From Athripsodes cinereus (taxonomy: Eukaryota > Arthropoda > Insecta > Trichoptera > Leptoceridae): a stretch of 64,000 nucleotides of DNA. The stretch is taken from positions 21,691,614 through 21,755,613 of the forward strand of contig OX388321.1 in assembly GCA_947579605.1 (NCBI GenBank), read 5' to 3'. Below the pieces are notes generated by a model. That model saw nothing but the letters and a program-made list of their open reading frames with translations. It was not told where the DNA came from and made no database searches. The stretch's first letter is position 1. Every line of letters starts with the position of its first letter. Below are positions 24,490-34,515 of this stretch, piece by piece. A program made the translations under genes and the position numbers.

Positions 24490-24590
24490 TCAAAAATTGG
24501 CATACACTCGTAAAAGGGCAGATGTTTTGTGAAATATCACAATCCTTTCAGTTCAACGATGAGATACGTTTCCCATCAGTTTACACATTT
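24490..24590 (+). mobile_element. SINE-like body, variant subfamily
   Basis: GTAAAAGGGCAGATGTTTTG, GAAATATCACAATCCTTTCA and TTCAACGATGAGATACGTTT then CCCATCAG. The same variant is at 26770-26880 (GTAAAATATCACAATT..TTCAATGATGAAGTACGTTTTCCATCAG). The two are closer to each other than to the main family. Confidence 0.45.
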
Positions 24591-24695
24591 TTTGAACGTA
24601 TTTGTTACATAATATATTAATTAGTAAATCGACTATTACGTTGGATTACTATTACTGTTAGTAAGTTGACCGTGTCTTCTGTGTGGCTGGTCCGT

Positions 24696-24880
24696 TGCTG
24701 TGGAGAGACTCTGTAGAGTGCGGAGGTGTTCAAGACAAGGGTTAAAACCCTATTGTTCAGTAGGTTTTATGATTCTTGAATGAGCTCTTCCGGCGGTTAC
24801 ACAGCGGTTCCGGCGGCGGCGGTTTCACAAAATGGCGCATCTTATAGAAAACCTATCTAGTTATAATTATTACTACTACG
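24696..24880 (+). mobile_element. LINE 3' end (paralogue of 12537-12710)
   Basis: GAGTGCGGAGGTGTTCAAGA, AACCCTATTGTTCAGTAGGT and AAAATGGCGCATCTTATAGA match the complement of 12537-12710. The tail AATTATTACTACTAC abuts the (complementary) tail of a minus-strand SINE. Confidence 0.68.
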
Positions 24881-24884
24881 AGTA

Positions 24885-25088
24885 TTATATCATCACGACT
24901 TACCCCACAGTTGAGGTAGCCAGCAAATCAGCTGCATGTAAAAGACATGCAAATTATTTTCTCCGTGCTAACAAAAAATGAAGACATTCAGTATAAGTGG
25001 CAAACTTCATCATGCGAAGTAACTTTTTCGAACCCAGCATCCCTGTGTTACGAGTCAAGTGCTCTAACCATTAGGCCACAGAAGCTTA
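24885..25088 (-). mobile_element. SINE copy with recognisable tRNA-derived head
   Basis: On the minus strand it begins CTTCTGTGGCCTAATGGTTA GAGC (A box TGGCCTAATGG), then GACTCGTAACACAGGGATGC and GGGTTCGA (B box). It continues into the family body (GAAGTTTGCCACTTATACTG, TGTCTTCATTTTTTGTTAGC) and tail (CTGGCTACCTCAACTGTGGG). The head is a clear tRNA remnant without a 3' acceptor half, so this is not a working tRNA. It shows that the family body can sit behind a genuine tRNA head with internal Pol III promoter boxes. Confidence 0.78.
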
Positions 25089-26387
25089 ATCTTACCTAAG
25101 CCGATTCGTAAACGTCGGAACACCTAATACTCTCTTCTCTACTCTGCAAGTGATGCATATCTTGCGATTAAAACCATACCTATCGTTAAAATATAGATAA
25201 CAAACTTCATCATCGCTGAGATAAAGATTTTCAAAAATTGACATTCTTCACATCGTGAACGAGATGACAACAGTGAAATATATTAAACGCATTATTGTAT
25301 TGTATTGTATGATTATTATTTTTTCTATTTAAAATTCAACAAACGTTTCTTTCAGGAATTATTGAATAAAATAACAAGGACACCCCTAACAGGCCGACTG
25401 TGTGCGCTCATTCGCTATAATACGGCATGTAAAGGGTGTTTAATATTTTATTTTTATGACAAGGCAAACGAAAAAAGTGAAGTTTGATAAATATCCATAA
25501 TTAAGTCCCATGTTTCACTGGAAATCGGGTGCATTGCCTTTAAGAAAATTAATGAATACGAGTATTCACTAATCCATTTATGACACATCTTTTGTCCTAG
25601 CGAATTAAATAGCATATAAAAAAATATTTAAAAGCAATACATAATGGAGATGCGATCCACTCGTTTCGATAATAATCCTTTATAATAACATTTTAAAATT
25701 TACAGCAATAGGTAGGTACATCTTTTTAGTTTTTATGTAAGTTAGATCAGTGATCTGCTAACTTTTTATTTCTGCGGAAAAACAGTTGATAATTAATTAA
25801 CCACGACCCATTGAGGGATTTTTTATCTTCGAGAACCTTTATTTTAGGTCGTGGTTTCTCAGAATTTCCTTTACACTAAAAATTTAAGAATTTGAAATTT
25901 GAATTTGAACCTTCTCTTCGGTTTTTTAAAGAATATTTTTTCAGCATTTGGCATTGTTAGTTGAGCCTATTTATGTCTCAGATTCCAGGATTTGATCATT
26001 TTTCTCTTGCAATCAGTGGTCAGATGTTTGTAAAGGTAAATGAATTTGAAATGTTTAACGTTCTCCCCGATTTTTGCACACCAAAAAGAAAGGACTGACC
26101 TTCATGGTCCATCCGTGGACCAGGGATTAGAGAGCACTGAGTCAAATGACTCCGTCTTTGAAGTGAAATCTTTATCGAACTTATATAAATACACCCTGTA
26201 TATAAATACTGAAAAGACATTGTAACTGATGTTAGTTATATAAATAAGTATATTTTGTGTTTGTAGCAGTAAATAGCTTCCCGCGTTTCCGCACTTTTGC
26301 TCCTGATACATTTCACTACGTGACGAATTTGAATAACATTGTTATTGACTGCAGAATCAGGGGTGATGCTAAATAAATAATATAATC

Positions 26388-26500
26388 TTCCACTTTCTCC
26401 TGGCCTTGGATTCCCATCATCTGGGGTCGGCTCTCCTAGTCCTCATCCTCCAAGTACTCCTATCCTGCGTCTGTCTGGACATTTATCATGACGTGTATTC
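26388..26500 (-). mobile_element. Possible LINE ORF fragment
   Basis: The locally GC-richer block TTCCCATCATCTGGGGTCGG followed by CTCTCCTAGTCCTCATCCTC is flanked by AT-rich DNA. It resembles antisense retroelement coding sequence common in moths, but no clear motif survives. Confidence 0.3.
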
Positions 26501-26769
26501 TAACCAGCGAACCTGCTCTACCTACTCATATATTTGTGATTATTGCTATCACAATTTAAAAAATTAGTCCAGTCTAGATGACTACAGTAAATCTGCTTTT
26601 TCACCAATCAACTTTAGCGACATCTCATTTTTTATATGTAACGTTAGTATGAATGATTCAAAGTTCCAGAAATCATTATTATTTATCCGTAAAATCAACG
26701 GAAAAATTAGACCTCGTAATAGCATCTGTGGACTCCGAACAGAAGTAGCCTCTAACTTTTTTCTATAAG

Positions 26770-26880
26770 TTCTGAGTATCCGTCCTATAAAAGGCAATTG
26801 CTTGTAAAATATCACAATTAATAAGACGATGAACCCCTTCAATTCAATGATGAAGTACGTTTTCCATCAGGTTATCAATT
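26770..26880 (+). mobile_element. SINE-like body, variant subfamily
   Basis: This is the second copy of the variant seen at 24490-24590. It shares the TATCACAAT spacer and the TTCCATCAG end in place of the usual CACCCATCCTG. Confidence 0.45.
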
Positions 26881-26907
26881 TTTACGTATATTTAATACCA
26901 TTAATGC

Positions 26908-27605
26908 TTGCCTGAAACCTTTGACGTCTCATTTTTCAAAATTAAATATTATAATTTAATAAAAATTCAAATTAACAAAATTTTAATACAGTGTTTTTAG
27001 TTTCAAAAGTTTTATAAAGTTAATATTTTTGAGTGTTATCACTTTTAATCTAGTGAAAAATTACAAATTTAAAAATGTATGAATTAGTCAGTGATATGTT
27101 ACAACTAGATTCGCAATGTCATACAAATATTCTCTAAAAATGTGTACCCACCCGTCGAGGTACAATACCTGAGTAATATATATTCATCTCTTTTCTTTTG
27201 TATATATTCATCTCATCTACCGGCTTTTGTCGTCTGTTATAATCCCCATTCTCATATTGTCTATCTCTTGTTATCTACAAACAATTTATATGTGTGTCGT
27301 TTTATTTCAAACTAAAAATTGCGGCACCAAGGACCGCAACGAGATTTTATTGATGGTACATGTTTGAGATTCATATTGCAAATCTAGGTATAACATATCA
27401 CTGGAATTAGTGAATAAAAATTGTGACAATAATACCTACAATTAGATCTCACATAAAAGTCTCGCATTTCAATCAAATTTTGTGACAATTAAAAGTGCTT
27501 TCAAAGTTTTATAATAGTTAAATAAAAATAATAGGCGCCCTTGAGACGGTATAGGGACTGTTAAACGGCGTCAAAATAAAATAATGCAGAATCATCATCA
27601 TCATT
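26908..27605 (+). repeat. Unclassified dispersed repeat with (ATC)n tail, copy B (interrupted)
   Basis: It is collinear with copy A from TGCCTGAAACCTTTGACGTC to AACGGCGTCAAAATAAAATA and ATCATCATCATCAT. It is interrupted at 27089-27403 by a MITE. Copy A serves as the empty-site paralogue. Confidence 0.75.
27089..27403. mobile_element. hAT-type MITE with 8-bp target duplication
   Basis: It is 315 bp. Terminal inverted repeats CAGTGATATGTTACAACTAG (left) and its near complement ending CATATCACTG (right) extend about 29 bp. GAATTAGT is duplicated at 27081-27088 and 27404-27411. The CAGTG end and 8-bp duplication are hAT hallmarks. There is no coding capacity. It sits inside copy B of the (ATC)n repeat. 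Confidence 0.88.
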
Positions 27606-27631
27606 AATATATTGACTATCCTACTTGTATT

Positions 27632-27765
27632 TATTTATTTATTCTTTACGTTGAATACAACATCAATCATTACAAAGTATCATAAAATTATCAGTCATGC
27701 AATTCAATGCATAGATGAAGAGTTTATCGCTCAATTTCGCTATTTTCCAACTAACTTATGGAAGA
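27632..27765 (-). mobile_element. LINE-derived 3' end
   Basis: (TTTA)n at 27632-27645 is followed by the segments CAATGCATAGATGAAGAGTT, TATCGCTCAATTTCGCTATT and CCAACTAACTT, a diverged complement of the 2165-2312 repeat. Confidence 0.55.
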
Positions 27766-28324
27766 GTCTATGATGCTATGGATGGATGGAAATGTAATAA
27801 GTTTACAAACGAAATAGGTTATTTCTTTTTTACCAACCCTGTTTGCTAGAAGTAGACAAATTGTTTCATTGTCACATGTCAGTTCAGGCAATAGTTGTTT
27901 TAATAACGTTAAACTACTGGGGATGCTTTTCAATTTCAAAAACTCATCCATCAAACGTTCTCAAGGTAATTCTTCATTTTCTTATTTTGCTATCCTACGC
28001 TTTTTTAGGACAATGAATACCACAAATGTCCTTCATGCAGAAGGATTCTACACCAATTGGATCACTTATTCCCAACGTTCTTATTTCCGTCAGCTTCACA
28101 GAATGTAATACAGTATGCCTTGCTGAAATTAGCAACAGAATTTGAACTATAGATGTCGCGAAAAAGTGGCTGAAATTTTATCTCCATCGTTCTTACAACT
28201 TCAATATAATATTACTTAATACTCTTTGCTGGAAAACAAAGTACCGCTTTGTCGAATCATTCTCGTTATAAATAAGTATGCAGATTTTTTTGCTTAACTC
28301 TAGCTTATTCTTAACTTAATCGAT

Positions 28325-28475
28325 AAAAATCTAATCGGAAGAATTGAGAGAGTCGTCCCAATGCTTATAAATGGGCTCTAGGCTAGCTTAAGTAACCGCT
28401 TTGGGTGTCTATAGACAACGTTCACCAAGTTCACCAAACTCACTATTACAATTAAGAGTCCACCAATCGAGAAAA
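28325..28475 (-). mobile_element. Decayed third copy of the palindrome-TIR MITE
   Basis: CTAATCGGAAGAATTGAGAG, GTCCCAATGCTTATAAATGG, TAGACAACGTTCACCAAGTT and GTCCACCAATCGAGAA are diverged complements of the interior of 47476-47895. Confidence 0.65.
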
Positions 28476-29421
28476 CTTTAATGCAAACTATAGATTAATG
28501 CATTTTTCTGGCATGTCCTGTTTTCGATCTCGAACATATCAAGATCTCTTGGTAGTTCAGTCAGTTAACAACAAAAATGTTCAGTATACATGCAATTTTT
28601 TTTGTTTATTTAAGTATATTTGCGTTGGCTGGATTTGACCAGCGACACTTGTGTATAGTTTTCTTCTGGGCTGAGTGACCGTGGTTCCCAGGGCATAAAC
28701 TGGGATATAAATTGACCCGGAGACCACGACCACTCGACTCAAAAATAACTTTATTACCAAATACCAATTTTTATGTAGGTACACTTATTTCTACATTTTA
28801 TTTATGTCCCACTGAATCATTTAAAGTTTTTCTATCCACTCAAACTCATCCTTATAGCATTATTTTTATCTTATAATAATATATAGGCACATTAATATAA
28901 ATTTTGACAAATTATTATGATAATATGACAAAAATTTCATTTTGTAAAGGTTTTGTCAAAAAATAATGAAGGGCTCTTTCAAACTTCATCCTGTCATCGT
29001 TGTTGTTAATATTTCTACTTTCAGAGGTTTTTCCTGAAAATGTTTTTTCATACATATTGTCGAAAAAAATAATAACATAAAAACATAAGCCTCTTATGGC
29101 AATACAAAAGCATTTGCAGAAGAAAGCTTCAACATATGGGGAGGAGTTTAATCGGGGGGATGGTATGCTCCTAATTCCGTTTGAAGAGGAGTAGAATTAT
29201 GTATTATTTTTATAAGTTGCTTATGACAAAGCTTAGAGAAAAGAACAACAATTTAATGCTCAGCTCCTAAAGCATATTTTTATCTGATTCGTTATGTTTT
29301 TCTAAGAAAAAAAATTATTATTATTGTTACTCGCATAGCAATAGAGAGAAATATATCTTATTAAATTAAATTCTTATTTTTATGCAGATTAAGTTTAGGA
29401 CGCAATGATAAAACCAAAACA

Positions 29422-29541
29422 CGTGGAGTGTTCGGCAAAGAATGGGTCTCTCACTCTTTACTTTAATTTTTTGATTGTCCTGTTTTAAATCTTGAATATT
29501 CAGCGATGAGGCATGTCATCCATCTTGAATGTCTCATCTGT
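29422..29541 (+). mobile_element. SINE-like repeat fragment
   Basis: CGTGGAGTGTTCGGCAAAGA, GGGTCTCTCACTCTTTACTT and TCAGCGATGAGGCATGTCAT then ATCTTGAATGTCTCAT match the family with several deletions. Confidence 0.65.
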
Positions 29542-30068
29542 AGAGACCTGATTTTTTTGCGTTTGCGAAAAACCCGATTTTATTCGGGAATTTTGCACTT
29601 TTTTCAGGTATAACGCGTATTTTCACGTTTAAGAAAAATAACATTTTCGCAAAAAATAACAAGATATTATAATAATAAAAATAAATAAAAATAATGTCTT
29701 TTCTGTGGTAAACAAACGTTTTCATAATCTATGTTTTTTTTTTTTAATTAAATCCAATAATCAAGGATTTGCTTGTAATTTTTCAAACAATTTTGAATGT
29801 TCGTCAAATCAATTATATTTTCAGGCCAAATAGAACCTCCCATTTTAAATCTAGTACTGATTTCTCTTAATTTATATTTCTTTGTAAAAAAAAACAAAGT
29901 ATTACATTTCTTAGAGATAACACTATTTTACTAGAAAAAATAGCGCCGATTACTTGAAAATAACACGGAAAAATTCAGGTCTCTACTCATATGTATGTGA
30001 AGTTATATTGTGTAAATGTTTTATATACATAAAATATTAAAATATGATAAATAAATATCTATGTGTAT

Positions 30069-30220
30069 ATTATCCATCCATCTCATCACGGCATCTTCCA
30101 CCAGTGGACCAACTGCCTGTAAAAAACATTCAAGTCGTCCTTTCCGTGCTAATAAAAATAAATTCGTCACTAATCGCTGAACTGCAGCTGTTGAATGTCT
30201 CAAAACCTGTTGTTTAATGA
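30069..30220 (-). mobile_element. SINE-like repeat fragment
   Basis: CATCTCATCACGGCATCTTC, CACCAGTGGACCAACTGCCT, then TAAAAAACATTCAAGTCGTC and TTTCCGTGCTAATAAAAATA are the complement of the tail and body. Confidence 0.62.
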
Positions 30221-30437
30221 ATACCTAGCTGCCCTTACAGAGCATTTCAAAACCTACATAAAAAGAATAGAACGTCTTATCTTTACCAGGGACTTTAAAA
30301 TTTTCTTTGATAGTACCTAATGCCATTCCCATTAGAAAAAACATATTTTCTAGTTTTTTCTAACAACTCAAATCTTAAATCATAAAATAATTCAAAACTA
30401 ATACTCGAGCGAAATGAAAACATTTGTTATTATAATA

Positions 30438-30560
30438 TAAATAAATAAATAAATAAATAAAATAAATAAAATAATCTTTATTGTGGAATATACAAAGTAA
30501 CACAAATGGCGGGTTTATTGCCTTTAGGCAATTTCTACCAACCAACCAAATGTGAGAGAG
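30438..30560 (-). mobile_element. LINE/SINE 3'-end repeat with (AAAT)n
   Basis: (AAAT)n at 30438-30475 is followed by AATCTTTATTGTGGAATATA and GGCGGGTTTATTGCCTTTAG. It is a paralogue of 15072-15190. Confidence 0.5.
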
Positions 30561-30714
30561 ATACGAGATACATTAATATTGATGTACATAGTAAAGTACA
30601 TAAAAGAAAAGATATAATAAAAAATAAATAAAATATATATAGGTACATATAACATAAGTAGGTATAAGTACTAAAAACAAAAAGCATAATAAAATAATAT
30701 AAATAGTATAGACA

Positions 30715-30840
30715 CAATCATAAATATACATACATATATATACACACACATACATACATACACACATATACACATACATACATACACACACACATATACA
30801 CATACATACACACACATACATACATACACACATAGATATA
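30715..30840. repeat. (CATA/CACA)n microsatellite
   Basis: About 120 bases of mixed TACATA, CACACA and TATATA units are followed by a purine-rich GGGGAGGGAGGGG run to about 30870. The cysteine- and tyrosine-rich minus-strand frame here is just the translation of the repeat. Confidence 0.95.
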
Positions 30841-31221
30841 TATAAGGGTGAGGGGAGGGAGGGGAAGGGATATGGTTAAGTTGAGTTATTGAGAGAGAGA
30901 TAGTGATGTTTCAGTCTGCTTTTGAATATAGAAATAGTAATATATTAAATTATGTTAAGAAAATATTAAATTGAATACATAAGCCAGGAATTTTTTTATT
31001 GGAATAAAAAATATCTACTAATGGAAAACGAAATTTCATATAATTTTTTGAGTGTTGCGCTCGAGCTGTTTAAAAATATTTGATTTTGTTTTATTTGAGA
31101 ACTTCTTAGAAATATGATTATGTATAAACCAATATTAAGATACCTTTATATACAAGCTGTTTTTTTTTTATAAACCATTTATTTATTTTTCTTTTTTCTC
31201 AGCTATCATTCTCCACTGCTG

Positions 31222-32037
31222 GATATTTATTTATTTATTTTTATTTATTTATTTTAACAAATAAATGGCTTACGCCTTTTACAAAATTAAACACAATTAT
31301 ACATAGCGTGATAAAACAAATTTTATGAATAAGAACAATATCAAACATTTGAATAAATACAAACACAAAATATATACCATATTATATTTGCATTATTAAT
31401 AACGCTAATTAATAAAATTAATAAAATTTAAATTACTTTAGCATCTGAAACAAATTCTTTGTATTGGAAAAATAAACATTTAAATAAATACAAACAGTAA
31501 ATATATACCCTATTATATTTGCATTATTAATTACGCTAACTCAAAATAATACAATTTAAACCACTTTAGCATCAGAAACAAATTCTATGTATAGGAACAA
31601 TAAACATTTAAACAAATATAAACACAAAGTATAGACCACATTATATTTGCATTATTTATTACGCTTAACTCAAAATAATAAAATTTAAATCACTTTGGCA
31701 TCAGAAACAAATTCTATATATAGGAACAATAAACATATAGGATTCTATCAATTTTTTTCATTCGTTTCTTTCTTATACCCACTTTCTGGCTGAAAGTGCC
31801 AGAGAGGTAAAGTTGTATTTCACTGTCCACAAGGCCTTCAGCGGTAGGTACGGCACACATTTGTCTCACTGAACTCTGTTCCGTTGTCAAAACTCCGAGG
31901 CGACCACTGCACTCAGCTTCTACTGTATCAACAATCACGTAGAATATAATAGGGCGAATACCTAGCTCCAAATTTACAGAAAGGAGGTTCGCCGCGCCAA
32001 CTGGCTGGAATAGATTTTCCACAGACCTGAGAGACAA
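31222..32037 (-). mobile_element. Retroelement 3' region: coding-like segment, tandem UTR repeats, (AAAT)n tail
   Basis: On the minus strand an open frame (32037 to 31714) reads SVENLFQPVGAANLLSVNLE, EAECSGRLGVLTTEQSSVRQ and SEIQLYLSGTFSQKVG. About 3.1 tandem copies of a 128-134 bp unit follow (31334-31738). Then comes GGCGTAAGCCATTTATTTGT and a (AAAT)n tail at 31222-31250. The layout is that of a LINE 3' end. I do not recognise the protein; its codon pattern looks selected, and a short exon of some other gene captured with the tail is an alternative. Confidence 0.55.
31334..31738. repeat. 128-134 bp tandem repeats
   Basis: Units begin at about 31334, 31468, 31596 and 31725 (the last is partial). 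Each carries AACAATAAACATTTAAA-like, ATTATATTTGCATTATTAAT and CATCAGAAACAAATTCTATG blocks. Divergence between units is roughly ten percent by eye. Confidence 0.88.
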
Positions 32038-32089
32038 TCAGTCTACCATCATATATTATGTAGGACCAAGATGTTGAAAACTCTTTTGT

Positions 32090-32162
32090 TAAAAAAAAAG
32101 CCACAGCGCCTTTGAGATGGCCACGGATTATTAAACGGCGCCATATATAAATTGTCCAATGA
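32090..32162 (+). repeat. Tail fragment of the (ATC)n dispersed repeat
   Basis: GCCACAGCGCCTTTGAGATG and GATTATTAAACGGCGCCATA match the last part of copies A and B. Confidence 0.6.
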
Positions 32163-32856
32163 TTATTATTTCTACCAGCTATTTAAAGAGTTCTTTAATC
32201 GTTCCACTTTTTCTAGGGTCAACCCAATTTTTTAAATCACATGATCTACATTTTTTTTATGATTCTGGGTACATAATTATCAACTACCTATCTCTAAGCA
32301 CGTGGCTTTGATTTTGAAATGTCACAAACGCATCGAAAACTTTCAAAATTTATTAATTGTTAACTTTAAACTCGATTAAGCTCAGAGAATAGCAAAATTT
32401 TCCATTATCCAATATTCTGAGTATAGTCGCATGAGAGAGATTATTTAATCACATAATATCGATACTGAATGTACATATAATAAAATCTGCAATATCTATA
32501 GTATAATATTATGGTATTGAAAGCTACTCTCATATAAATATACCTGCAAAGATATAAACCTTAAGCATACGTACCTATACTGAGAGCTTTATCAAAACTT
32601 ACCGTTGTAAAATTGAAAATGGTTCTATCTGTAGAGTTGGGTATCACTTAAACCGGTTGACAACAATGATAATAATAAATAATCTGTAGGTACTCAGTTT
32701 ATTTTTTGACGTTTTTTTTATCTATACCATCAACTTATAACAAATAAAACTTAAATATTATTTACTTAATCAAATGTTAAACAAAATCAAAACTTTCTCT
32801 GTGTATCTTTACAAGAAACAAGATGAGTGATAAAAAAATATCGTTGATTTTAATAT

Positions 32857-32960
32857 TTATTTATTTATATCACGGCGTGAGCCTTTTCTTATACACGTTG
32901 ATGAAACAGTTCAATAGACAACAAAACACAAACTGACAATATTCACAATAGTCACAAAAT
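32857..32960 (-). mobile_element. LINE-tail repeat
   Basis: TTTATTTATTTATATCACGG followed by CGTGAGCCTTTTCTTATACA and CAGTTCAATAGACAACAAAA. This is the same tail class as at 21300-21350. Confidence 0.45.
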
Positions 32961-33189
32961 TGCAAATCAAGAATATATTTTTGTACCAATTTTGAGTAAT
33001 TAAATAATAAGAAACAGTCATTAAAATAATTTAAAACAGAGAAGTAAGTTAAAAACAATAGGTCTACGTTAAATAAATTTCTTTAATTATGTCAATATAA
33101 AGCAAGTAAGAATATGTCAAAACCCTTCACAGTATGCTTGTGTCGGGAAGGTGGAGAAAGTCGGCAGCGGGTGGATTGAAATTCTATGA

Positions 33190-33438
33190 CTCCACCATCA
33201 GGCTACACACTATACCTTTCCTTACATACTTCTTTCACTTCCTTAACATTCATGCACGCACTTCATACACGCACGTCGCCTTCTTTTACTCATGATCCAC
33301 GTGATCAACTCACAGGTTTCTCGGACGCCTGCGCCTTCTCACAGCCCCTCTTTTAGATAAGTATCTTATCCTCTTTGTCATCCTTTCATCACCCATTCGT
33401 TCCACATATCCAAACCAACGTAATTTATTTATACGTAC
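33190..33438 (-). mobile_element. Outer RTE-like LINE, 3' part (split by nested LINE)
   Basis: On the minus strand the broken frames give INKLRWFGYVERMG- and KRGCEKAQASEKPVS-like segments, then the SACMNVKEVKEVCKE ending. Its upstream half continues at 34105-34240, on the far side of another LINE. Confidence 0.65.
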
Positions 33439-34104
33439 TTCTTCTTCTTATGGGTTATACCCGTCATATTCGTATCTCAAGGTCCCGCAGCCATGAGATC
33501 GCGTCGTCCGACCCTAAACTAAGTGCTTGAAACCCGCCATCGTATGAATATCGGGGACATATGTTCACCACGTGGTCTGTTGTTTGGTCAGCACCACACA
33601 CACATAACGGAGAGTCTGCGTGTCCCCATTGATGTAGGTGTGACGCTGTGCATCCGACACCACTCCTTAGTCTGTTCAGCGTGCACCAGAGTTTTCTGGG
33701 CAACGTATAGCCTGGAAGCTGTACAGTTGGATCTGCAACCAGGTTATGGTTTTTCACCCTTGTCGTTGCCCACAGATCTCGCCATTTGTCATCAGTTGAT
33801 TGGCTATCGCTTACAGCTGTAATCCAATATGGATGCCACGATTTTAGTCGATATTTAGGTGGATGTTCTATATCTATATGTATAGGGAGATCTGGATTAT
33901 TAATGATTTTCTGGTGTTCTCTGTATAGTGCTTCTTCACGCCTGAGATGTGCGGGCGGTATATTGGAGAGCACTGGGAGCCAAGGTAGAGGTGTTGGTTT
34001 GAGAGTACCACTGATAATTCTCATAGCTTCATTTAGTTGGGTGTCTATGAGTTTTGTATGTGCACTTTTTAGCCACACTGGTGAACAATACTCTGCGGCT
34101 GAGT
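33439..34104 (-). mobile_element. Nested non-LTR retrotransposon C-terminal fragment
   Basis: The minus-strand open frame 33464-34111 is almost uninterrupted. It reads YSAAEYCSPVWLKSAHTKLI, then LRREEALYREHQK, then KLWCTLNRLRSGVGCTASHL, then the Cys/His motif CVCGADQTTDHVVNICP. This arrangement (YCSPVW, LNRLRSG.G, CxCG..Q...H....CP) is the C-terminal part of an insect non-LTR retrotransposon ORF2. It interrupts an older LINE. Approximate 24-27 bp duplicated flanks lie at 33412-33438 and 34105-34128 (AAACCAA..ATTTA.ACGTACT). Confidence 0.82.
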
Positions 34105-34240
34105 AAACCAAACCGATTTACACGTACTATATCCACAACACTCATCTTGCATCCGCTCATTCTTTTAATATCTTCATTCATCGCTTCATCTCGCAACGTT
34201 TTACAACCATTCTTCTCACCGATGGCATCTATGATCAAAG
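34105..34240 (-). mobile_element. Outer RTE-like LINE, 5' part
   Basis: Minus-strand frame DAIGEKNGCKTLRDEAMNED continues with IKRMSGCKMSVVDIVRVNRF. It is the direct upstream neighbour, in LINE order, of the INKLRWFGY segment at 33190-33438. The two halves are separated by a 666-bp insertion at 33439-34104. Confidence 0.65.
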
Positions 34241-34336
34241 GATTGTTTGTAAAATTACTTATTAATTTATGTAATAATCAAAACACATTTTTGATTTCTT
34301 TACATGATATAAAAAAAATTAAAGTGAAAAGAGTTC

Positions 34337-34515
34337 GTCGGTAGCCTGGAGGTAGAGTCTCGTCCTTCAGAACAAGGGGTCCGTGGTTCGAGACCAGGTG
34401 CCGGCAAACTCCCCTTTCACGACACAAGCTTTAAGCTTAGTGTGAAAGGTGTATAACGTTGTATTTGGGTTTATAACAAAACCCAGATATATCTTCTTTT
34501 TTTTTTTTAAAGAAT
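34337..34515 (+). mobile_element. tRNA-derived SINE, second family
   Basis: The head has an A box in CGGTAGCCTGGAGGTAGAG and a perfect B box GGTTCGAGACC at 34385-34395. It is followed by TGCCGGCAAACTCCCCTTTC, ACAAGCTTTAAGCTTAGTGT, AAAGGTGTATAACGTTGTAT and an A/T-rich end (T run at 34498-34509). A diverged copy is at 48001-48155. The head does not fold into a complete tRNA, so it is a SINE promoter region. Confidence 0.75.

Noticed and set aside
30573..30833. Cys/Tyr-rich minus-strand reading frame
   Set aside because: It is a translation of the CATA/CACA microsatellite.
33523..34106. Two + strand open frames over the 33.4-34.1 kb region
   Set aside because: They are antisense shadows of the minus-strand LINE ORF, whose motifs are clear.
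34337..34430. Candidate tRNA on the plus strand
   Set aside because: A and B boxes are good, but the 3' half continues into a repeat body shared with 48001-48155; it is a SINE.
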